Source: Phycisphaeraceae bacterium
GTDB lineage: Bacteria; Planctomycetota; Phycisphaerae; Phycisphaerales; UBA1924
DNA: 64,000 nt
Assembly: GCA_015200025.1 (NCBI GenBank)
Contig: CP054186.1
Span: forward strand, 3,398,643 to 3,462,642
Direction: 5' to 3'
Made by a program: the position numbers and the translations under genes. The notes beneath the pieces are model-generated. The model was not told the DNA's origin. It searched no databases and was given only the letters and a program-made list of their open reading frames with translations. This document shows, in pieces, positions 9,164 through 18,607 of the stretch; the first letter of the stretch is position 1; each line of letters starts with the position of its first letter.

Positions 9164-11077
9164 CTAGCGTACACCCGCGAGCCGCCGGACGGTCACGTCG
9201 AACCCGCGGACCATGCTCGCCTGGACCCCCAGCGTGACCAGCGTGTACACGATGGACGCGACGATCGCGCCGACCGCCAGCGAGATCCGCGCGGCGTCGA
9301 GCCCTCCCGAGGACAACGCCGTCTCCTTCATCGCCTCGACGGGGTAGATCGTCGAGAAGAGCAGCGTCGCGGGGCTCATCGCCGAGAGCGACGGGCCGAT
9401 GGTCTGCAGACCCTCCGCCGCCTTGTACCCGCACAGCCCGACGATCCCCGCCAGCACGCCCACCACGCCCACCGTGCCCACGACGCTCGAGAGGGTCCCG
9501 CGGCTGCCCAGCGACCAGTGCAGCCCGATCATCACGCACCACCCGATGAACGGGACCGCCACCAGCGGGAGCAGGATCGCGGCCTCCGGCAGCACCACCG
9601 GCTCGGGCGGTCCCACGGCGAGCGGCCTGGGGCCCGCGGGGGCCGGCGCGGTGGGGGTGATGGGGGTGGCGGAGGCGGGGTTCACGATCACGCCGCCCTG
9701 ACGGTCGAGCCCGTCGAGGGCGACGTAGGCCGAGGCGAGCCCGAGGGTCACGATCGGGACCGCGAGCATCGGGAGCAGGTACGCCACGAGGCCGCGGAGC
9801 TTTCCGAACAGGTAGTGCGAGGGGGTGAGCGAGGTGGTCAGCAGGAGGTCGAGGGTCCCGTCCTCGCGTTCGCGGCTGATCGCCGTCGCCGACATGTTGA
9901 TGGCGACGAGCGCCACGACGGCGATCTCGGCCCACAGGGTGGTGATCAGCGCGAGCCGGAAGCTCTCGTGCGTGAGCCGGCCCGTGTGGTACCACGCCAC
10001 GAGCCCGACGCCGAAGAGCAGCCCCGCGGCGATGAACGACCACCGGGCGGCGATCCGCCCGAGCGTCGCGTTCCGCGCCGCCGCCTCACGCCACGCGACC
10101 GGGTTGTGCCAGACCTCCCGGGGTGGCCTGTGCTCGGCCCCCGCCCCGCCCAGGCCCAGCATGCGGCGGTACCACGGGACGCCGCCCGACTCGCCCGCCA
10201 GCGCTCCCAGGCCCCCGGCACGCACGGTGATCGTCGAGACCAGGACCAGCACGAGGCTCACGGCGAGCGACCCGACGCACCAGGCCGTGACGGGTGTTTC
10301 GAGGGACCACGCCGCGACCCCGCGGAAGGTGCCCGGCTCGGCGCGCGGGTACGTGGACGGGTTGAGCAGCGCTCGCAGCGAGAGGAACGGGTTGAGCCCC
10401 GTCATCCACGTCACGCCCTCGCCGTTGGGGCCCATGCCGGCCTTCTGCGCGGGCGAGCGGAGGAACGCGTCGATCCCCGCCGTCACCGCCAGGTAGCTCA
10501 CCACCCCGATGTAGAACGCGAAGACAGCCTTCTTGCCCGCGAGGCGAGAGACGGCCAGGGCGACCGCGACCGCACCGACGATCACCGCCGCGCACCCCGC
10601 GATGAGGTAACTCGTGAAGATCGCGGTCCCCGGGACGCCCCCGAAGTACTGCGTCAGGGCGAAGAGGGGGAGGCTCGCGGCGAGCAAGGCCAGGATAAAG
10701 AACAGCCTCCCGACGAGATTGCCCAGCACGATCTGCAGGCTGCTCATCGGGGTCGTGAGCATGATCTCCCAGGTCTTGGGGTTGGCCTCCTGCGCGATCG
10801 CCCCGGCCATGAAGACCGGGGCCAGCACGCAGATCAGCCCGATCTGGAGGTACGCGATCCAGGTGAAGCTGGCGGCCCCGCGCTGGGCGAGTTCGCCGTA
10901 GCCCAGCGTCCCGGTCCCGATCAGCAGGAGCGACCAGAGCAGGACGAAGATCAGGACGCCCAGGTAGGCCGAGCGGATGTAGAGGTGGCGGGTCCGGCGT
11001 GACCCGTTCTTGACGAGGCGGACCGCGATGGGGTTCATCGGGCCAAGGCGGAGGAGCCATCGGAGGATCACGGGCAT
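9164..11077 (-). CDS. ABC-2 type transporter permease, unknown substrate
   Basis: 637 residues from ATG 11077 (MPVILRWLLRLGPMNP); the open frame reaches 11158 but the extra residues look non-coding. Two sets of about six transmembrane helices are visible. The first half contains the ABC-2 signature region QEANPKTWEIMLTTPMSS, and the second half repeats it as EREDGTLDLLLTTSLTPS, so the protein is an internally duplicated fused permease. Ala/Pro-rich cytoplasmic or periplasmic linkers separate helices near the C-terminus. The cognate ATPase is not adjacent. Similar two-half permeases in planctomycetes belong to GldF/NatB-like export or gliding-type ABC systems; the substrate is not inferable here. 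Confidence 0.8.
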   Translation of the reverse strand: MPVILRWLLRLGPMNPIAVRLVKNGSRRTRHLYIRSAYLGVLIFVLLWSLLLIGTGTLGYGELAQRGAASFTWIAYLQIGLICVLAPVFMAGAIAQEANPKTWEIMLTTPMSSLQIVLGNLVGRLFFILALLAASLPLFALTQYFGGVPGTAIFTSYLIAGCAAVIVGAVAVALAVSRLAGKKAVFAFYIGVVSYLAVTAGIDAFLRSPAQKAGMGPNGEGVTWMTGLNPFLSLRALLNPSTYPRAEPGTFRGVAAWSLETPVTAWCVGSLAVSLVLVLVSTITVRAGGLGALAGESGGVPWYRRMLGLGGAGAEHRPPREVWHNPVAWREAAARNATLGRIAARWSFIAAGLLFGVGLVAWYHTGRLTHESFRLALITTLWAEIAVVALVAINMSATAISREREDGTLDLLLTTSLTPSHYLFGKLRGLVAYLLPMLAVPIVTLGLASAYVALDGLDRQGGVIVNPASATPITPTAPAPAGPRPLAVGPPEPVVLPEAAILLPLVAVPFIGWCVMIGLHWSLGSRGTLSSVVGTVGVVGVLAGIVGLCGYKAAEGLQTIGPSLSAMSPATLLFSTIYPVEAMKETALSSGGLDAARISLAVGAIVASIVYTLVTLGVQASMVRGFDVTVRRLAGVR

Positions 11078-11117
11078 CGGGGCGGATCGTAGACCGACCC
11101 GGCGGGTGGATACAAGA

Positions 11118-11148
11118 AAGACCCCGGGGCACGGGGCTCCGGGGTCTT
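11118..11148 (-). terminator. Intrinsic terminator after the PEP-CTERM gene
   Basis: A 10-bp perfect stem (AAGACCCCGG / CCGGGGTCTT) with an 11-nt loop, followed on the minus strand by TCTTGTA. It lies 62 bp beyond the stop of the PEP-CTERM gene and before the ABC permease start, separating these two same-strand genes. Confidence 0.75.
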
Positions 11149-11209
11149 CACGAGTCACGTTGGCCGGGCGAAGCGGTCTCGCCCGTGCTTATGCCGGAAC
11201 GTCGATCAC

Positions 11210-12064
11210 TCAGCGGCGACGACGGGCGGCGAGCAGCCCGCCCATGCCGAGCAGCGCGATGCTGCCGGGGGTCGGGACGGTGAAGCAGTACCAATCGATC
11301 TGCTGAGCGCCGAGGTTGTCCGCGGCGACCGGATCCCCGTTGATGTTGAGGACGTAGTCGCCGTTGGCCGCGCCGCCGACAGCGCCGAAGGCGCCGGCGA
11401 AGGTGCTGTTGAACCCGCCGACGGCGATGTAGTACTTGCCGTTGCCGAGGTTCGCGAGGATCTGGCTCTGGAGGCCGCCCGTGTCATCGTTGGTCGCGAT
11501 GAGCGCGCCGAACTCGTTGTAGAGGCCCAGCTCGGTGTCGAAGCCGGAGCCGAAGGTGTTGATGTCGAAGGCGCCGGGGCCATAGAAGCCCAGCTTGGTC
11601 GCCTGCGGGGGCGTCGGGGGGGTGCCCGCGATGAAATCGAACTGAACGTTCGTCCAGGTCGCGTCCACGCCGGTGTCGTTGAACGACTCCCAGAACTCGA
11701 CGCGGTAGGTGTTGCCGTTGACCAGGCCAATGCCCGCGGCGCCCGTGTGGTCGACCGCCTGAGTCCCCACCCACGACGTGCCCGCGATCAATTGACCGGA
11801 GGTGTGGACCGCCGAGCCGCCCAGAAGGACGCGGAAGCGCAGTTCGCTCAGGAACGAGCCAACCCCACCGCTCGTGGCGTCGCCGCGGATGCGGATGCCG
11901 CCGACGAAGAAGTTGGACCCGGTGTAGTTGAAATCAAAGAACCCGTTGCCGGCGAAGCCCGCGGGGCCGTCCGAGTTGAAGGGCCCGGCCTGGATGCCGG
12001 TGTTGAAATCGGCCATCGCGGACCCGGCGAGGGCCGCCACGGCAAGAACAGCAGCAATCTTCAT
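11210..12064 (-). CDS. PEP-CTERM-type exported surface protein
   Basis: 284 residues from ATG 12064, which has a good SD (AGAGGAG about 10 nt upstream). The signal peptide is MKIAAVLAVAALAGSAMA. The middle is rich in Gly, Asn, Phe and Asp, and a region near residues 195-255 (LGLYNEFGALIATNDD, GKYYIAVGGF) resembles bacterial pre-peptidase C-terminal (PPC) beta-sandwich domains. The C-terminus is a sorting signal of the PEP-CTERM kind: a short motif (here VPTPGS in place of PEP), a hydrophobic helix (IALLGMGGLLAA) and RRRR. By family, exosortase cleaves such tails and the protein goes to the surface or extracellular matrix. No exosortase gene is in the window. The function beyond sorting is unknown. 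Confidence 0.85.
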   Translation of the reverse strand: MKIAAVLAVAALAGSAMADFNTGIQAGPFNSDGPAGFAGNGFFDFNYTGSNFFVGGIRIRGDATSGGVGSFLSELRFRVLLGGSAVHTSGQLIAGTSWVGTQAVDHTGAAGIGLVNGNTYRVEFWESFNDTGVDATWTNVQFDFIAGTPPTPPQATKLGFYGPGAFDINTFGSGFDTELGLYNEFGALIATNDDTGGLQSQILANLGNGKYYIAVGGFNSTFAGAFGAVGGAANGDYVLNINGDPVAADNLGAQQIDWYCFTVPTPGSIALLGMGGLLAARRRR

Positions 12065-12135
12065 AACCTTGTCTCCTCTTTCAGTTCCCAGAACACTCGC
12101 CCCACCGTGCCGGGGCGGACCCGGCGTGAGATGGG

Positions 12136-12164
12136 GATACACACAATCGCCCGGGCTCGGTCAA
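12136..12164 (-). promoter_or_regulatory. Candidate sigma-70 promoter of the PEP-CTERM gene
   Basis: On the minus strand TTGACC is followed after 17 nt by TGTATC, about 75 nt upstream of ATG 12064. The -35 matches consensus well and the -10 poorly. A CGCCCC/GGGGCG hairpin lies in the putative leader. Confidence 0.35.
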
Positions 12165-12449
12165 TGACCGGACCCGAACCGTTTGAAGGCGGACGCGAAC
12201 GCGCCGCCGGGGAACTCTGCCTGCTGTAGAGGGGGTGTCTTGTCTCTCTCCAGAGCGGGCGGAAATTCTCTCTATGCCATTGATACCACCCCCGCCGGTG
12301 GGTTTCAAGCCCAATTGAATCCGAACTCAGTATTTTTCGCTTTTTACCGAACCGCCTCCCGCCTTTCCGGACCCCCACCTACCCCACGCGCCTCACCCCC
12401 CGCCCCGCCGACCTTGAAGCCGATGTTTCTGCGGGGACGGCGAGGGCGC

Positions 12450-12482
12450 AACGAAAGACCGCCCGGGGAAGCCCGGGCGGTC
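12450..12482 (-). terminator. Intrinsic terminator of clpC
   Basis: A perfect 11-bp stem (GACCGCCCGGG / CCCGGGCGGTC, 12457-12482) with a 4-nt loop, followed on the minus strand by TTTCGTT. It lies 38 bp beyond the clpC stop. Confidence 0.88.
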
Positions 12483-12520
12483 GGTGATCAAGAGTATTTG
12501 GATGTGCGAGTGTTGGGGTG

Positions 12521-15064
12521 TCAGGTCGAGGACGCGCCGGCCACCTGGGGCTTGTCGTCGGGCTTGGGATCGGCGGGGACGCCTTTGAACTCGAGGTAGT
12601 CCAGGTCCTTGCCGTCGGCGTCCTTCTTCCGCGTGATGGACACGCGGCACGGCGGGTTGAACTCGCCGCGGAGGATCAGCTCGGAGAGCGGGTCCTCGAT
12701 GAATTGCCCGATGGCCCGGCGGAGCGGGCGGGCGCCGAACTCGGGGTTGTACCCGCGGTCGACGAGGAAGTCCTTGGCCGAGGGGTCCAGGTCGAGCGAG
12801 AGCCCGCGCGGCGCGAGTCGCTTGGAGAGCTTGGCCATCTCGTAGTCGATGATCGAGTAGATGTCGCTCTTGCCCAGGGGGCGGAAGACGACGATCTCGT
12901 CGAGGCGGTTGACGAACTCGGGGCGGAAGAACCGCTCGACCTCCTTCATCAGCACCGACTTGATGTTGTCGTAGTCCGTCGCCTCGGTCCTCTTCTGGAA
13001 CCCGAAGCCCGCGCCGCCCTTGATCAGGTCGGCCCCGATGTTGCTGGTCATGATGAGGATGGTGTTGCGGAAGTCCACGTGACGCCCGAAGGAGTCCGTG
13101 AGGCGGCCGTCCTCCATCATCTGGAGCAGCAGGTTGAACACGTCCGGGTGGGCCTTCTCGACCTCGTCGAGCAGGATGACGCTGTAGGGACGCCGGCGGA
13201 CGCGCTCGGTGAGCTGCCCGCCCTCCTCGTACCCGACGTACCCGGGGGGCGCGCCGACGAGGCGGGAGACGTTGTGCTTCTCCATGTACTCGGACATGTC
13301 GATGCGGACCAGCGAGTTCTCGTCGCTGAACATGAACTCCGCGAGCGCCTTGGCCAGCAGCGTCTTGCCCACGCCCGTGGGGCCCAGGAAGAGGAAGCTG
13401 CCCATCGGGCGGTTGGGGTCCTTGAGGCCCGTCCGGGCCCGGCGGAGGGCCCGGGCCACCGCGGCGATGGCCTCGTCCTGGCTGATCACCGTGTTGTGGA
13501 GTTCCTTCTCGAGGTGGATCAGGCGGGTCGCCTCGTCCTTCTCCAGGCGGGTCAGGGGGACACCGGACATCTTGCTGACCACCTCGGTGATCACGTCCTC
13601 GTCCACCACGCCGTTGGACTCCTGGCTCTTGCTCCGCCACTCGCGGAGCATGTCCTCGCGCTTCTTGCGGAGCTGCTCGGCCTGGTCGCGGAACTCCGCG
13701 GCCCGCTCGTAATCGGCGCCCTTGACGGCCTCGTCCTTCTGCGAGTTGAGCCGCTCGAGCTGCGCCTCGATCTCCGCCAGGTCCGGGGGCTTGCAGAGGT
13801 TGCGCAGGCGGACCCGCGCCCCCGACTCGTCGATCACGTCGATCGCCTTGTCCGGCTGCACGCGGCCCGTGATGTACCGCCCCGACAGCTCGACGGCGGC
13901 CTTGAGCGCCCCGTCCGTGATCGTCACCCGGTGGTGGCTCTCGTAGCGGTCGCGGATGCCCTTGAGGATCTCGATGGTCTGCTCGTCGCCCGGGGGGTCG
14001 ACGGGGATGGGCTGGAAGCGGCGGGCCAGGGCCGCGTCCTTCTCGATGTACTTGCGGTACTCGTCGAAGGTCGTCGCCCCGATGCACTGGATCTCCCCGC
14101 GGGCCAGCGCGGGCTTGAGCACGTTCGACGCGTCGATGGCGCCCTCCGCCCCGCCCGCGCCCACCAGCGTGTGCAGCTCGTCGATGAACAGGATCACGTT
14201 CTTGGCCCGGCGGACCTCGTTCATCACCGCCTTGATCCGCTCCTCGAACTGCCCGCGGTACTTGGTCCCCGCGACCATCATCGCCAGGTCCAGCACGACC
14301 AGCCGGCGGTCCGTCAGGATCTCGGGCACCTCGCCCCCGATGATCCGCTGCGCCAGGCCCTCGATGATCGCGGTCTTCCCGACGCCGGCCTCGCCCAGCA
14401 GCACCGGGTTGTTCTTCGTCCGCCGGCACAGCACCTGGATCAGGCGCTCCATCTCGTTGTTGCGCCCGATCACCGGGTCGAGCTCGCCGGCCTTGGCCAG
14501 CTCGGTCAGGTCACGCCCAAATGAGTCCAGCGCCGGGGTCTTGCTCTTGCCCTTGGCCGCCGCCGAGCCCGAGCTCGAGGGGGCCGCCGAGCCCGAGATG
14601 GTCTCGGACTGCTCGCCCTGCTCGTTGCCCGCGCCCAGGAGGTTGAGCACCTCCTCGCGGACCTCCTCGAGCTTGAGCCCGAGGTTCATCAGCACCTGGG
14701 CCGCCACCCCGTCGTGCTCGCGCAGGAGCCCGAGCAGCAGGTGCTCGGTCCCCACGTAGTTGTGGTTCAGGTTGCGGGCTTCCTCGATGGCGTACTCGAT
14801 CACCTTTTTGGCCCGGGGCGTCTGGGGCAGCTTGCCCATCGTCACCATCTCGGGGCCGGGCTTGACCAGCTTCTCCACCTCCAGACGCACCTTGCGCAGG
14901 TCCACGTCCAGGTTCTTGAGCACGTTCGCCCCGACCCCCGAGCCTTCCTTCACCAGCCCGAGCAGGATGTGCTCGGTCCCGATGTACTCGTGGTTGAACC
15001 GCTGGGCCTCCTGGTTCGCCAGGGCCATCACCTTGCGGGCACGGTCTGTGAAGCGTTCGAACAT
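12521..15064 (-). CDS. clpC: ATP-dependent Clp protease ATP-binding subunit ClpC
   Basis: 847 residues from ATG 15064 ([13 protein letters not shown]), the canonical ClpC N-terminus with SD GGGGGAGA; the 21 codons upstream are not part of it. Domains in order: two Clp-N repeats (residues 1-145), a Ser/Ala-rich linker, AAA+ module 1 with Walker [10 protein letters not shown], a UVR-type coiled middle domain ([20 protein letters not shown]), AAA+ module 2 with Walker [10 protein letters not shown] and Walker [11 protein letters not shown], and a C-terminal D2-small domain. ClpC unfolds substrates for ClpP and handles stress-damaged proteins. No mcsA/mcsB/ctsR genes are adjacent. A strong terminator follows. 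Confidence 0.96.
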   Translation of the reverse strand: MFERFTDRARKVMALANQEAQRFNHEYIGTEHILLGLVKEGSGVGANVLKNLDVDLRKVRLEVEKLVKPGPEMVTMGKLPQTPRAKKVIEYAIEEARNLNHNYVGTEHLLLGLLREHDGVAAQVLMNLGLKLEEVREEVLNLLGAGNEQGEQSETISGSAAPSSSGSAAAKGKSKTPALDSFGRDLTELAKAGELDPVIGRNNEMERLIQVLCRRTKNNPVLLGEAGVGKTAIIEGLAQRIIGGEVPEILTDRRLVVLDLAMMVAGTKYRGQFEERIKAVMNEVRRAKNVILFIDELHTLVGAGGAEGAIDASNVLKPALARGEIQCIGATTFDEYRKYIEKDAALARRFQPIPVDPPGDEQTIEILKGIRDRYESHHRVTITDGALKAAVELSGRYITGRVQPDKAIDVIDESGARVRLRNLCKPPDLAEIEAQLERLNSQKDEAVKGADYERAAEFRDQAEQLRKKREDMLREWRSKSQESNGVVDEDVITEVVSKMSGVPLTRLEKDEATRLIHLEKELHNTVISQDEAIAAVARALRRARTGLKDPNRPMGSFLFLGPTGVGKTLLAKALAEFMFSDENSLVRIDMSEYMEKHNVSRLVGAPPGYVGYEEGGQLTERVRRRPYSVILLDEVEKAHPDVFNLLLQMMEDGRLTDSFGRHVDFRNTILIMTSNIGADLIKGGAGFGFQKRTEATDYDNIKSVLMKEVERFFRPEFVNRLDEIVVFRPLGKSDIYSIIDYEMAKLSKRLAPRGLSLDLDPSAKDFLVDRGYNPEFGARPLRRAIGQFIEDPLSELILRGEFNPPCRVSITRKKDADGKDLDYLEFKGVPADPKPDDKPQVAGASST

Positions 15065-15453
15065 CGTCGTTCTCCCCCGGGTTTGGGTCGGGGCCCCGGT
15101 ACGTTCCGAGAACCCTCGTCCTTCCATTCGCAGCCGCGCCGCTCCCGGGTGCGGGGCACCGGCCTGTTATCGTCCCGCGGGGCCGCGCGGATCAGTTCCG
15201 CCCGGGACACCGCCGCCCCGCCCCGGCATGAACAGTATTCGGACCGTACGGTCCACGACCGCGCCGGGTTCATCCGAACACCGACCATTCATCCGCGATC
15301 TCTCGGGCCACGTCGTCATCGATGGCACAAGGGTGCACACCGCGTGCCAGCCGTGCACGCCTCCGGCACCCCGCGGCGGGGTGCCCGGGCGGTCCTTCGC
15401 GGCCGGCGCCTGCCCGTGACCCCCCGGTCTGCCGTTGTGGCAGAGGGGCGGCC
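15065..15453. other. Intergenic region upstream of clpC
   Basis: 389 bp with no supported gene between the start of clpC and the stop of the zinc-ribbon protein gene (both minus strand). It must contain the clpC promoter, but I see no convincing -35/-10, CIRCE (TTAGCACTC) element or intrinsic terminator. Confidence 0.6.
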
Positions 15454-16539
15454 TCACCGGGCCTGCGACACGATCAGCGCGACGATCCCGGCCAGCGCCA
15501 GCACGCCGAGCACCACGAGGACGATCTTCCACGCGCTGTAGGGCCTCTCGCCGCCGACCTCGCCCGTCCGCGCGTTGATCATGATGTGGTACGTCTTCCC
15601 GTGGTACCGGTACGCCGTCAGCCACACCGGGAGCAGCAGGTGCTTGAACGTGATGTCCCGGTACGCCGGTTTCATCGACGTGATGATCTGGTGGTCCCCG
15701 CCGATGTCGGCCCGGATCGTCCGCTCGATCATCGGCCTCATGCGCACCGTCGCGTGCTCGAACCCCACGTCCAGCGGCACCGCGTAGCTCTCGGCCCGGA
15801 ACCCCGCCAGGTACGCGTCGGTGTACGGCACCAACGCCTTGAGGTCCCACGGCTCCAGCGCGATCAGCCGGTCCTTGGGCAGCGAGGTCGTCGCGGGGAT
15901 CAGCACGTCGTCGAAATCGTCGCGCACCGTCCCCGACGCCGGGTACCAGCGGGTCTTTTTGACCGTCCGCGTCCGGGTCGTCGGGCGGCCGTTGACCATC
16001 GCGGTGTACGTCTCGGTCGTGTAGTAATCGATCCCCTTCTTCCCGGTGTACTTGGTGATCGCGGTGCAGTCATAGGTCCAGTGGGGAAGGTAGACCCCCG
16101 AGAGCTTTGCGTCGAGGTACGCCACCTTGCGCAGGTTGCTCGGCGCGAACCACAGCGAGGAGAGCCACTTCTCGTAGCACCCCTCGGCCCCCTTGCGGTC
16201 CACGTGGAACGGGAGGAGCGATTTGGGGCGGAAGACCTTGACCGATCGGCCCTGCGCGACCACCGACGAGCCGCAGTAGGGGCACGCCTCGGCCGTCACG
16301 TTGGGGCCCAGCTGGGCCCGGGCCCCGCAGGTGGGGCAGGGGACCTCGATCACGTCGACCATCGCCTCGCCGCGGGAGGCCTCGTTCAGGGCGGCGTGGA
16401 AGTCCTCTTCCTCCACGGCCTCCGCCGAACCGTCGATCCGCGTCGTCGCCCCGCAGTGGACGCAGGTCAGGGACGTGGTCCCGGGCTGGAAGGCCAGGTC
16501 CGCGCCGCAGGATGAACAGGGGAAGAACGACTCGGGCAT
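15454..16539 (-). CDS. Zinc-ribbon protein with C-terminal membrane anchor, unknown function
   Basis: Protein of 361 residues. Two N-terminal zinc ribbons are visible: CSSCGADL...CVHCGA (about residues 8-31) and CPTCGARA...CPYCGS (about 68-90). An aromatic-rich middle domain follows (SSLWFAPSNL, YLPHWTYDC, repeated Tyr/Trp), ending in one transmembrane helix (IVLVVLGVLALAGIVALIV) near the C-terminus. The architecture resembles proteins annotated only as zinc-ribbon or TFIIB-like hypothetical proteins. The ribbons would face the cytoplasm. There is no enzymatic motif. It is separated from neighbours by intergenic gaps and is probably monocistronic. Confidence 0.75.
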   Translation of the reverse strand: MPESFFPCSSCGADLAFQPGTTSLTCVHCGATTRIDGSAEAVEEEDFHAALNEASRGEAMVDVIEVPCPTCGARAQLGPNVTAEACPYCGSSVVAQGRSVKVFRPKSLLPFHVDRKGAEGCYEKWLSSLWFAPSNLRKVAYLDAKLSGVYLPHWTYDCTAITKYTGKKGIDYYTTETYTAMVNGRPTTRTRTVKKTRWYPASGTVRDDFDDVLIPATTSLPKDRLIALEPWDLKALVPYTDAYLAGFRAESYAVPLDVGFEHATVRMRPMIERTIRADIGGDHQIITSMKPAYRDITFKHLLLPVWLTAYRYHGKTYHIMINARTGEVGGERPYSAWKIVLVVLGVLALAGIVALIVSQAR

Positions 16540-16692
16540 GGGCCAATCCTACCGGGCCGCGAACGCGGGGCACGAGGAAGGCCCTGCCCGTCCCGGGTAC
16601 TCACGGGAGTCCCCCGGGAGAGTCCCAACGACTGGTGCCGGCGGGACTTACGAGAAATGAAAGCGGTCATTCATCATGAAATGAAGATTGAC

Positions 16693-16721
16693 TTGCGGCC
16701 GAACACCTCGGTTTGTATGCT
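16693..16721 (+). promoter_or_regulatory. Candidate sigma-70 promoter upstream of A1
   Basis: TTGCGG, a 17-nt spacer, then TATGCT, about 35 nt upstream of the A1 start at 16756. It sits in a locally AT-richer stretch, in contrast with the surrounding GC-rich DNA. Confidence 0.4.
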
Positions 16722-16755
16722 GATCGAAAGGAACGACGCTCATCCGGAGGTCCAT

Positions 16756-17832
16756 ATGAAGGAATCTCGCTGGTCGCTGGTCGCTGGTCGCTGGTCGGTA
16801 GTCATGGCGCTCGCGGCGGTTTCACTCCTCGCGGCTGATCGAGCCCGAGCGGCGGACCACCGCCCGGGTCGCGCGGTGGTCCGGCTGGGGGATTGGTCGG
16901 TGACGCCGCTGGTCCGGGACGGGGCGGGGGTGGGGCGCGAAGTCCGCGGGTTCTTGGCGTTGAAGGATCCCTCGGCGGTGGTGGGGGACAACTTGGCGAG
17001 CGTGTGGTTCGTGCGGGGCGAGGGCGGGTCGTGGAGCGCGTACTCGTGGCCCGAGCCCTCGCACTGGACGGCGATCGAGACGGTGAAGTCGCTCCTGCAC
17101 ATCGGGGACGGGCACGACGGCGTGTGGCCGACGAGCGAGCCGCGGGGCGGGGGGGCGGCCCCGGCGATGCCGGAGGTCGACGTGTTCGGCGTGCTGGCGG
17201 GGGATCCGTTCGCCGATTCGGTCGAGTCGGCGGGCCCGTCGCGGGCGTCGCTGGTGACCGCGCTGGTCGAGCTGGGTCACGCGGCGTCGGGGGTGCCGCT
17301 GTCGGGGGCGTACTTCGCGGGCGAGGGTGGGGAGCACGAATACGCACCGATGAGCGTGTCGGGGTGCGATGAGGAGGAGACGCTGGAGGCGTTGGCGCTA
17401 GCCATCGAGCAGGCCGGGTGTGAGGATTGGGGCGAGGGGTGCGAGGAGGCGGTGGGCCAGATGATGGGGCAAGCGTGTGGGTGGTTGTGCTGGCCGAAGA
17501 CGATCGAGGAGGAATGGCTGCCGCTGAACCCTGGGACGTACACACCTGAATCATGGGTCTACGTTCGCACGGTCTTTCTGGGCGGCAGTGGTGTACAATG
17601 TTGGTATGAGCGTTGGCTGAAGCGTCCTGTCAAAAGGCGCTGCATCGACATCAGTACCCTCTGCAACGCGACCGTCCGATGGGAATACGCTGAGGAATGG
17701 GTAAAGCAAGAGGATTACTGCGATATGGACAATGGTCCGTGTCCATCAACGCCTTCTTGCCTTGATGGTGTTCCTCCCTCGCCAAGGCCCCAGGACGACG
17801 AGCCGCCTGAGTATCACCCGATTCAATTGTGA
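16756..17832 (+). CDS. A1: exported Cys-rich protein, unknown function
   Basis: 358 residues from ATG 16756, preceded by a good SD (CCGGAGG, 6 nt). The signal peptide reads MKESRWSLVAG then ALAAVSLLAADRARA. The N-half (residues ~35-180) is Gly/Val/Trp-containing and shows no family I recognise. The C-half is Cys-rich (11 Cys) and homologous to the whole of A2 at 18608. Within it, residues ~180-245 (VPLSGAYFAGEGG ... GWLC) are encoded by a 198-bp patch almost identical to one in A2, while the remainder is diverged (QEDYCD, PSPRPQD conserved). The Cys are likely disulphide-bonded outside the cytoplasm. Codons near the 3' end are less GC-rich than those of the housekeeping genes. It directly abuts B1 and looks co-transcribed with it. 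Function unknown. Confidence 0.7.
   Translation: MKESRWSLVAGRWSVVMALAAVSLLAADRARAADHRPGRAVVRLGDWSVTPLVRDGAGVGREVRGFLALKDPSAVVGDNLASVWFVRGEGGSWSAYSWPEPSHWTAIETVKSLLHIGDGHDGVWPTSEPRGGGAAPAMPEVDVFGVLAGDPFADSVESAGPSRASLVTALVELGHAASGVPLSGAYFAGEGGEHEYAPMSVSGCDEEETLEALALAIEQAGCEDWGEGCEEAVGQMMGQACGWLCWPKTIEEEWLPLNPGTYTPESWVYVRTVFLGGSGVQCWYERWLKRPVKRRCIDISTLCNATVRWEYAEEWVKQEDYCDMDNGPCPSTPSCLDGVPPSPRPQDDEPPEYHPIQL
16769..16796 (+). repeat. Four tandem GCTGGTC heptamers in the A1 signal-peptide region
   Basis: GCTGGTC occurs four times head to tail just after the A1 start codon. A unit change of one would shift the frame, and three units equal seven codons. Confidence 0.9.
17293..17490 (+). repeat. 198-bp duplicated patch, copy 1 (in A1)
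   Basis: Aligns without gaps to 18650-18847; I count about seven mismatches. Similarity at the DNA level falls off sharply at both ends although the proteins stay related downstream. Confidence 0.9.
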
Positions 17833-18606
17833 ATGTGGTTTCGTCGCACGCACGCACAATCGCTCGCCGGGGAGGATTCAATAAGTATAAATGTTCATTT
17901 ACTCAAGTATCCAATGAGCCTTCGCCCTCTGAAGGTTTGGGTCTGCCTCGGGGCGGCAACAGCATTCATACAAGCGTGGGTACATGCGGTGTTCGTGCCC
18001 AACCCGATCCAGCGAAGCGCAAAGAGCGTTCGCAGCGGTGTGCCGGAAGGGCAGCACTTCCCGGTGTACCCATGGACCATACTCCACATCCCCTTGTTCG
18101 AGCCGCCCCCGAACTCGAAGCAAAGGACGCCAATGCGATGGTTCGGGCGGAAAGATCTTTACGCCGACGTCTATGGATGGCCGTTCCCGTCCATGGCGGC
18201 ACTGTTCTCTCATCCATTCATGTCACGCGCTGTGAGAGTCGAGGTTGGTCTCGGTCTGTCCTGGTCTCGCCCGTCGAACGGGACATATGTGACGGATATG
18301 CCACGGGTTCTCCCCCTCTTCCCGCTCATCGGTTTCGTGTACAACGTCAGCATCTTCGCGGGCGGGTGGGCGGTAGTCTGGGGATCATTCACCCTGCTAC
18401 GCCGTCGGGCGAGGCTCCGGTCAGGTCGATGCCCGGCGTGCGCCTACGAGATCGGAACCGGTCGACCCGACTGCCCCGAGTGTGGGTGGGGGCGGCACAC
18501 GGCGACGCGATCGGAGCCGGTGGAGAACACAACGCTCGAGTGCAGTTCTCCTGCCGGCGATCCGGTCAAAGTGAAAGGCGGGACGACGGTGATCGAGACG
18601 GTTTGA
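17833..18606 (+). CDS. B1: two-span membrane protein with C-terminal zinc ribbon
   Basis: Up to 257 residues; ATG 17833 directly follows the A1 stop, while ATG 17914 (MSLRPLKVWVCLG) is an alternative. Neither has a clear SD, although GGGGAGG occurs at about 17870. Layout: transmembrane helix 1 (VWVCLGAATAFIQAWVHAVF), an extracytoplasmic domain with DLYADVYGWPFPSMAALF, MPRVLP and related motifs shared with B2 and B3, helix 2 (NVSIFAGGWAVVWGSFTLL), then a zinc ribbon CPACAYEIG...CPECGW and a polar tail of ~30 residues not present in B2. Paralogue of B2 (19608) and B3 (20349). Base composition is visibly less GC-rich than neighbours. Function unknown. Confidence 0.7.
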   Translation: MWFRRTHAQSLAGEDSISINVHLLKYPMSLRPLKVWVCLGAATAFIQAWVHAVFVPNPIQRSAKSVRSGVPEGQHFPVYPWTILHIPLFEPPPNSKQRTPMRWFGRKDLYADVYGWPFPSMAALFSHPFMSRAVRVEVGLGLSWSRPSNGTYVTDMPRVLPLFPLIGFVYNVSIFAGGWAVVWGSFTLLRRRARLRSGRCPACAYEIGTGRPDCPECGWGRHTATRSEPVENTTLECSSPAGDPVKVKGGTTVIETV

Positions 18607-18607
18607 C

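Larger units (their letters stand above)
12065..12520. other. Intergenic region between clpC and PEP-CTERM gene
   Basis: 456 bp without a supported gene. It holds the clpC terminator (near 12457-12482), an AT-richer patch near 12315-12350 and the candidate PEP-CTERM promoter at 12136-12164. Short open frames here have no family resemblance. Confidence 0.7.

Noticed and set aside
12393..14524. Long open frames opposite or out of frame with clpC (both strands)
   Set aside because: Arg/Pro/Ala/Gly-rich shadows caused by high GC; ClpC domains are unequivocal in the chosen frame.
15325..15340. TGGCACAAGGGTGCA resembling a sigma-54 -24/-12 site
   Set aside because: GG-to-GC spacing is one base short, and no plus-strand gene follows.
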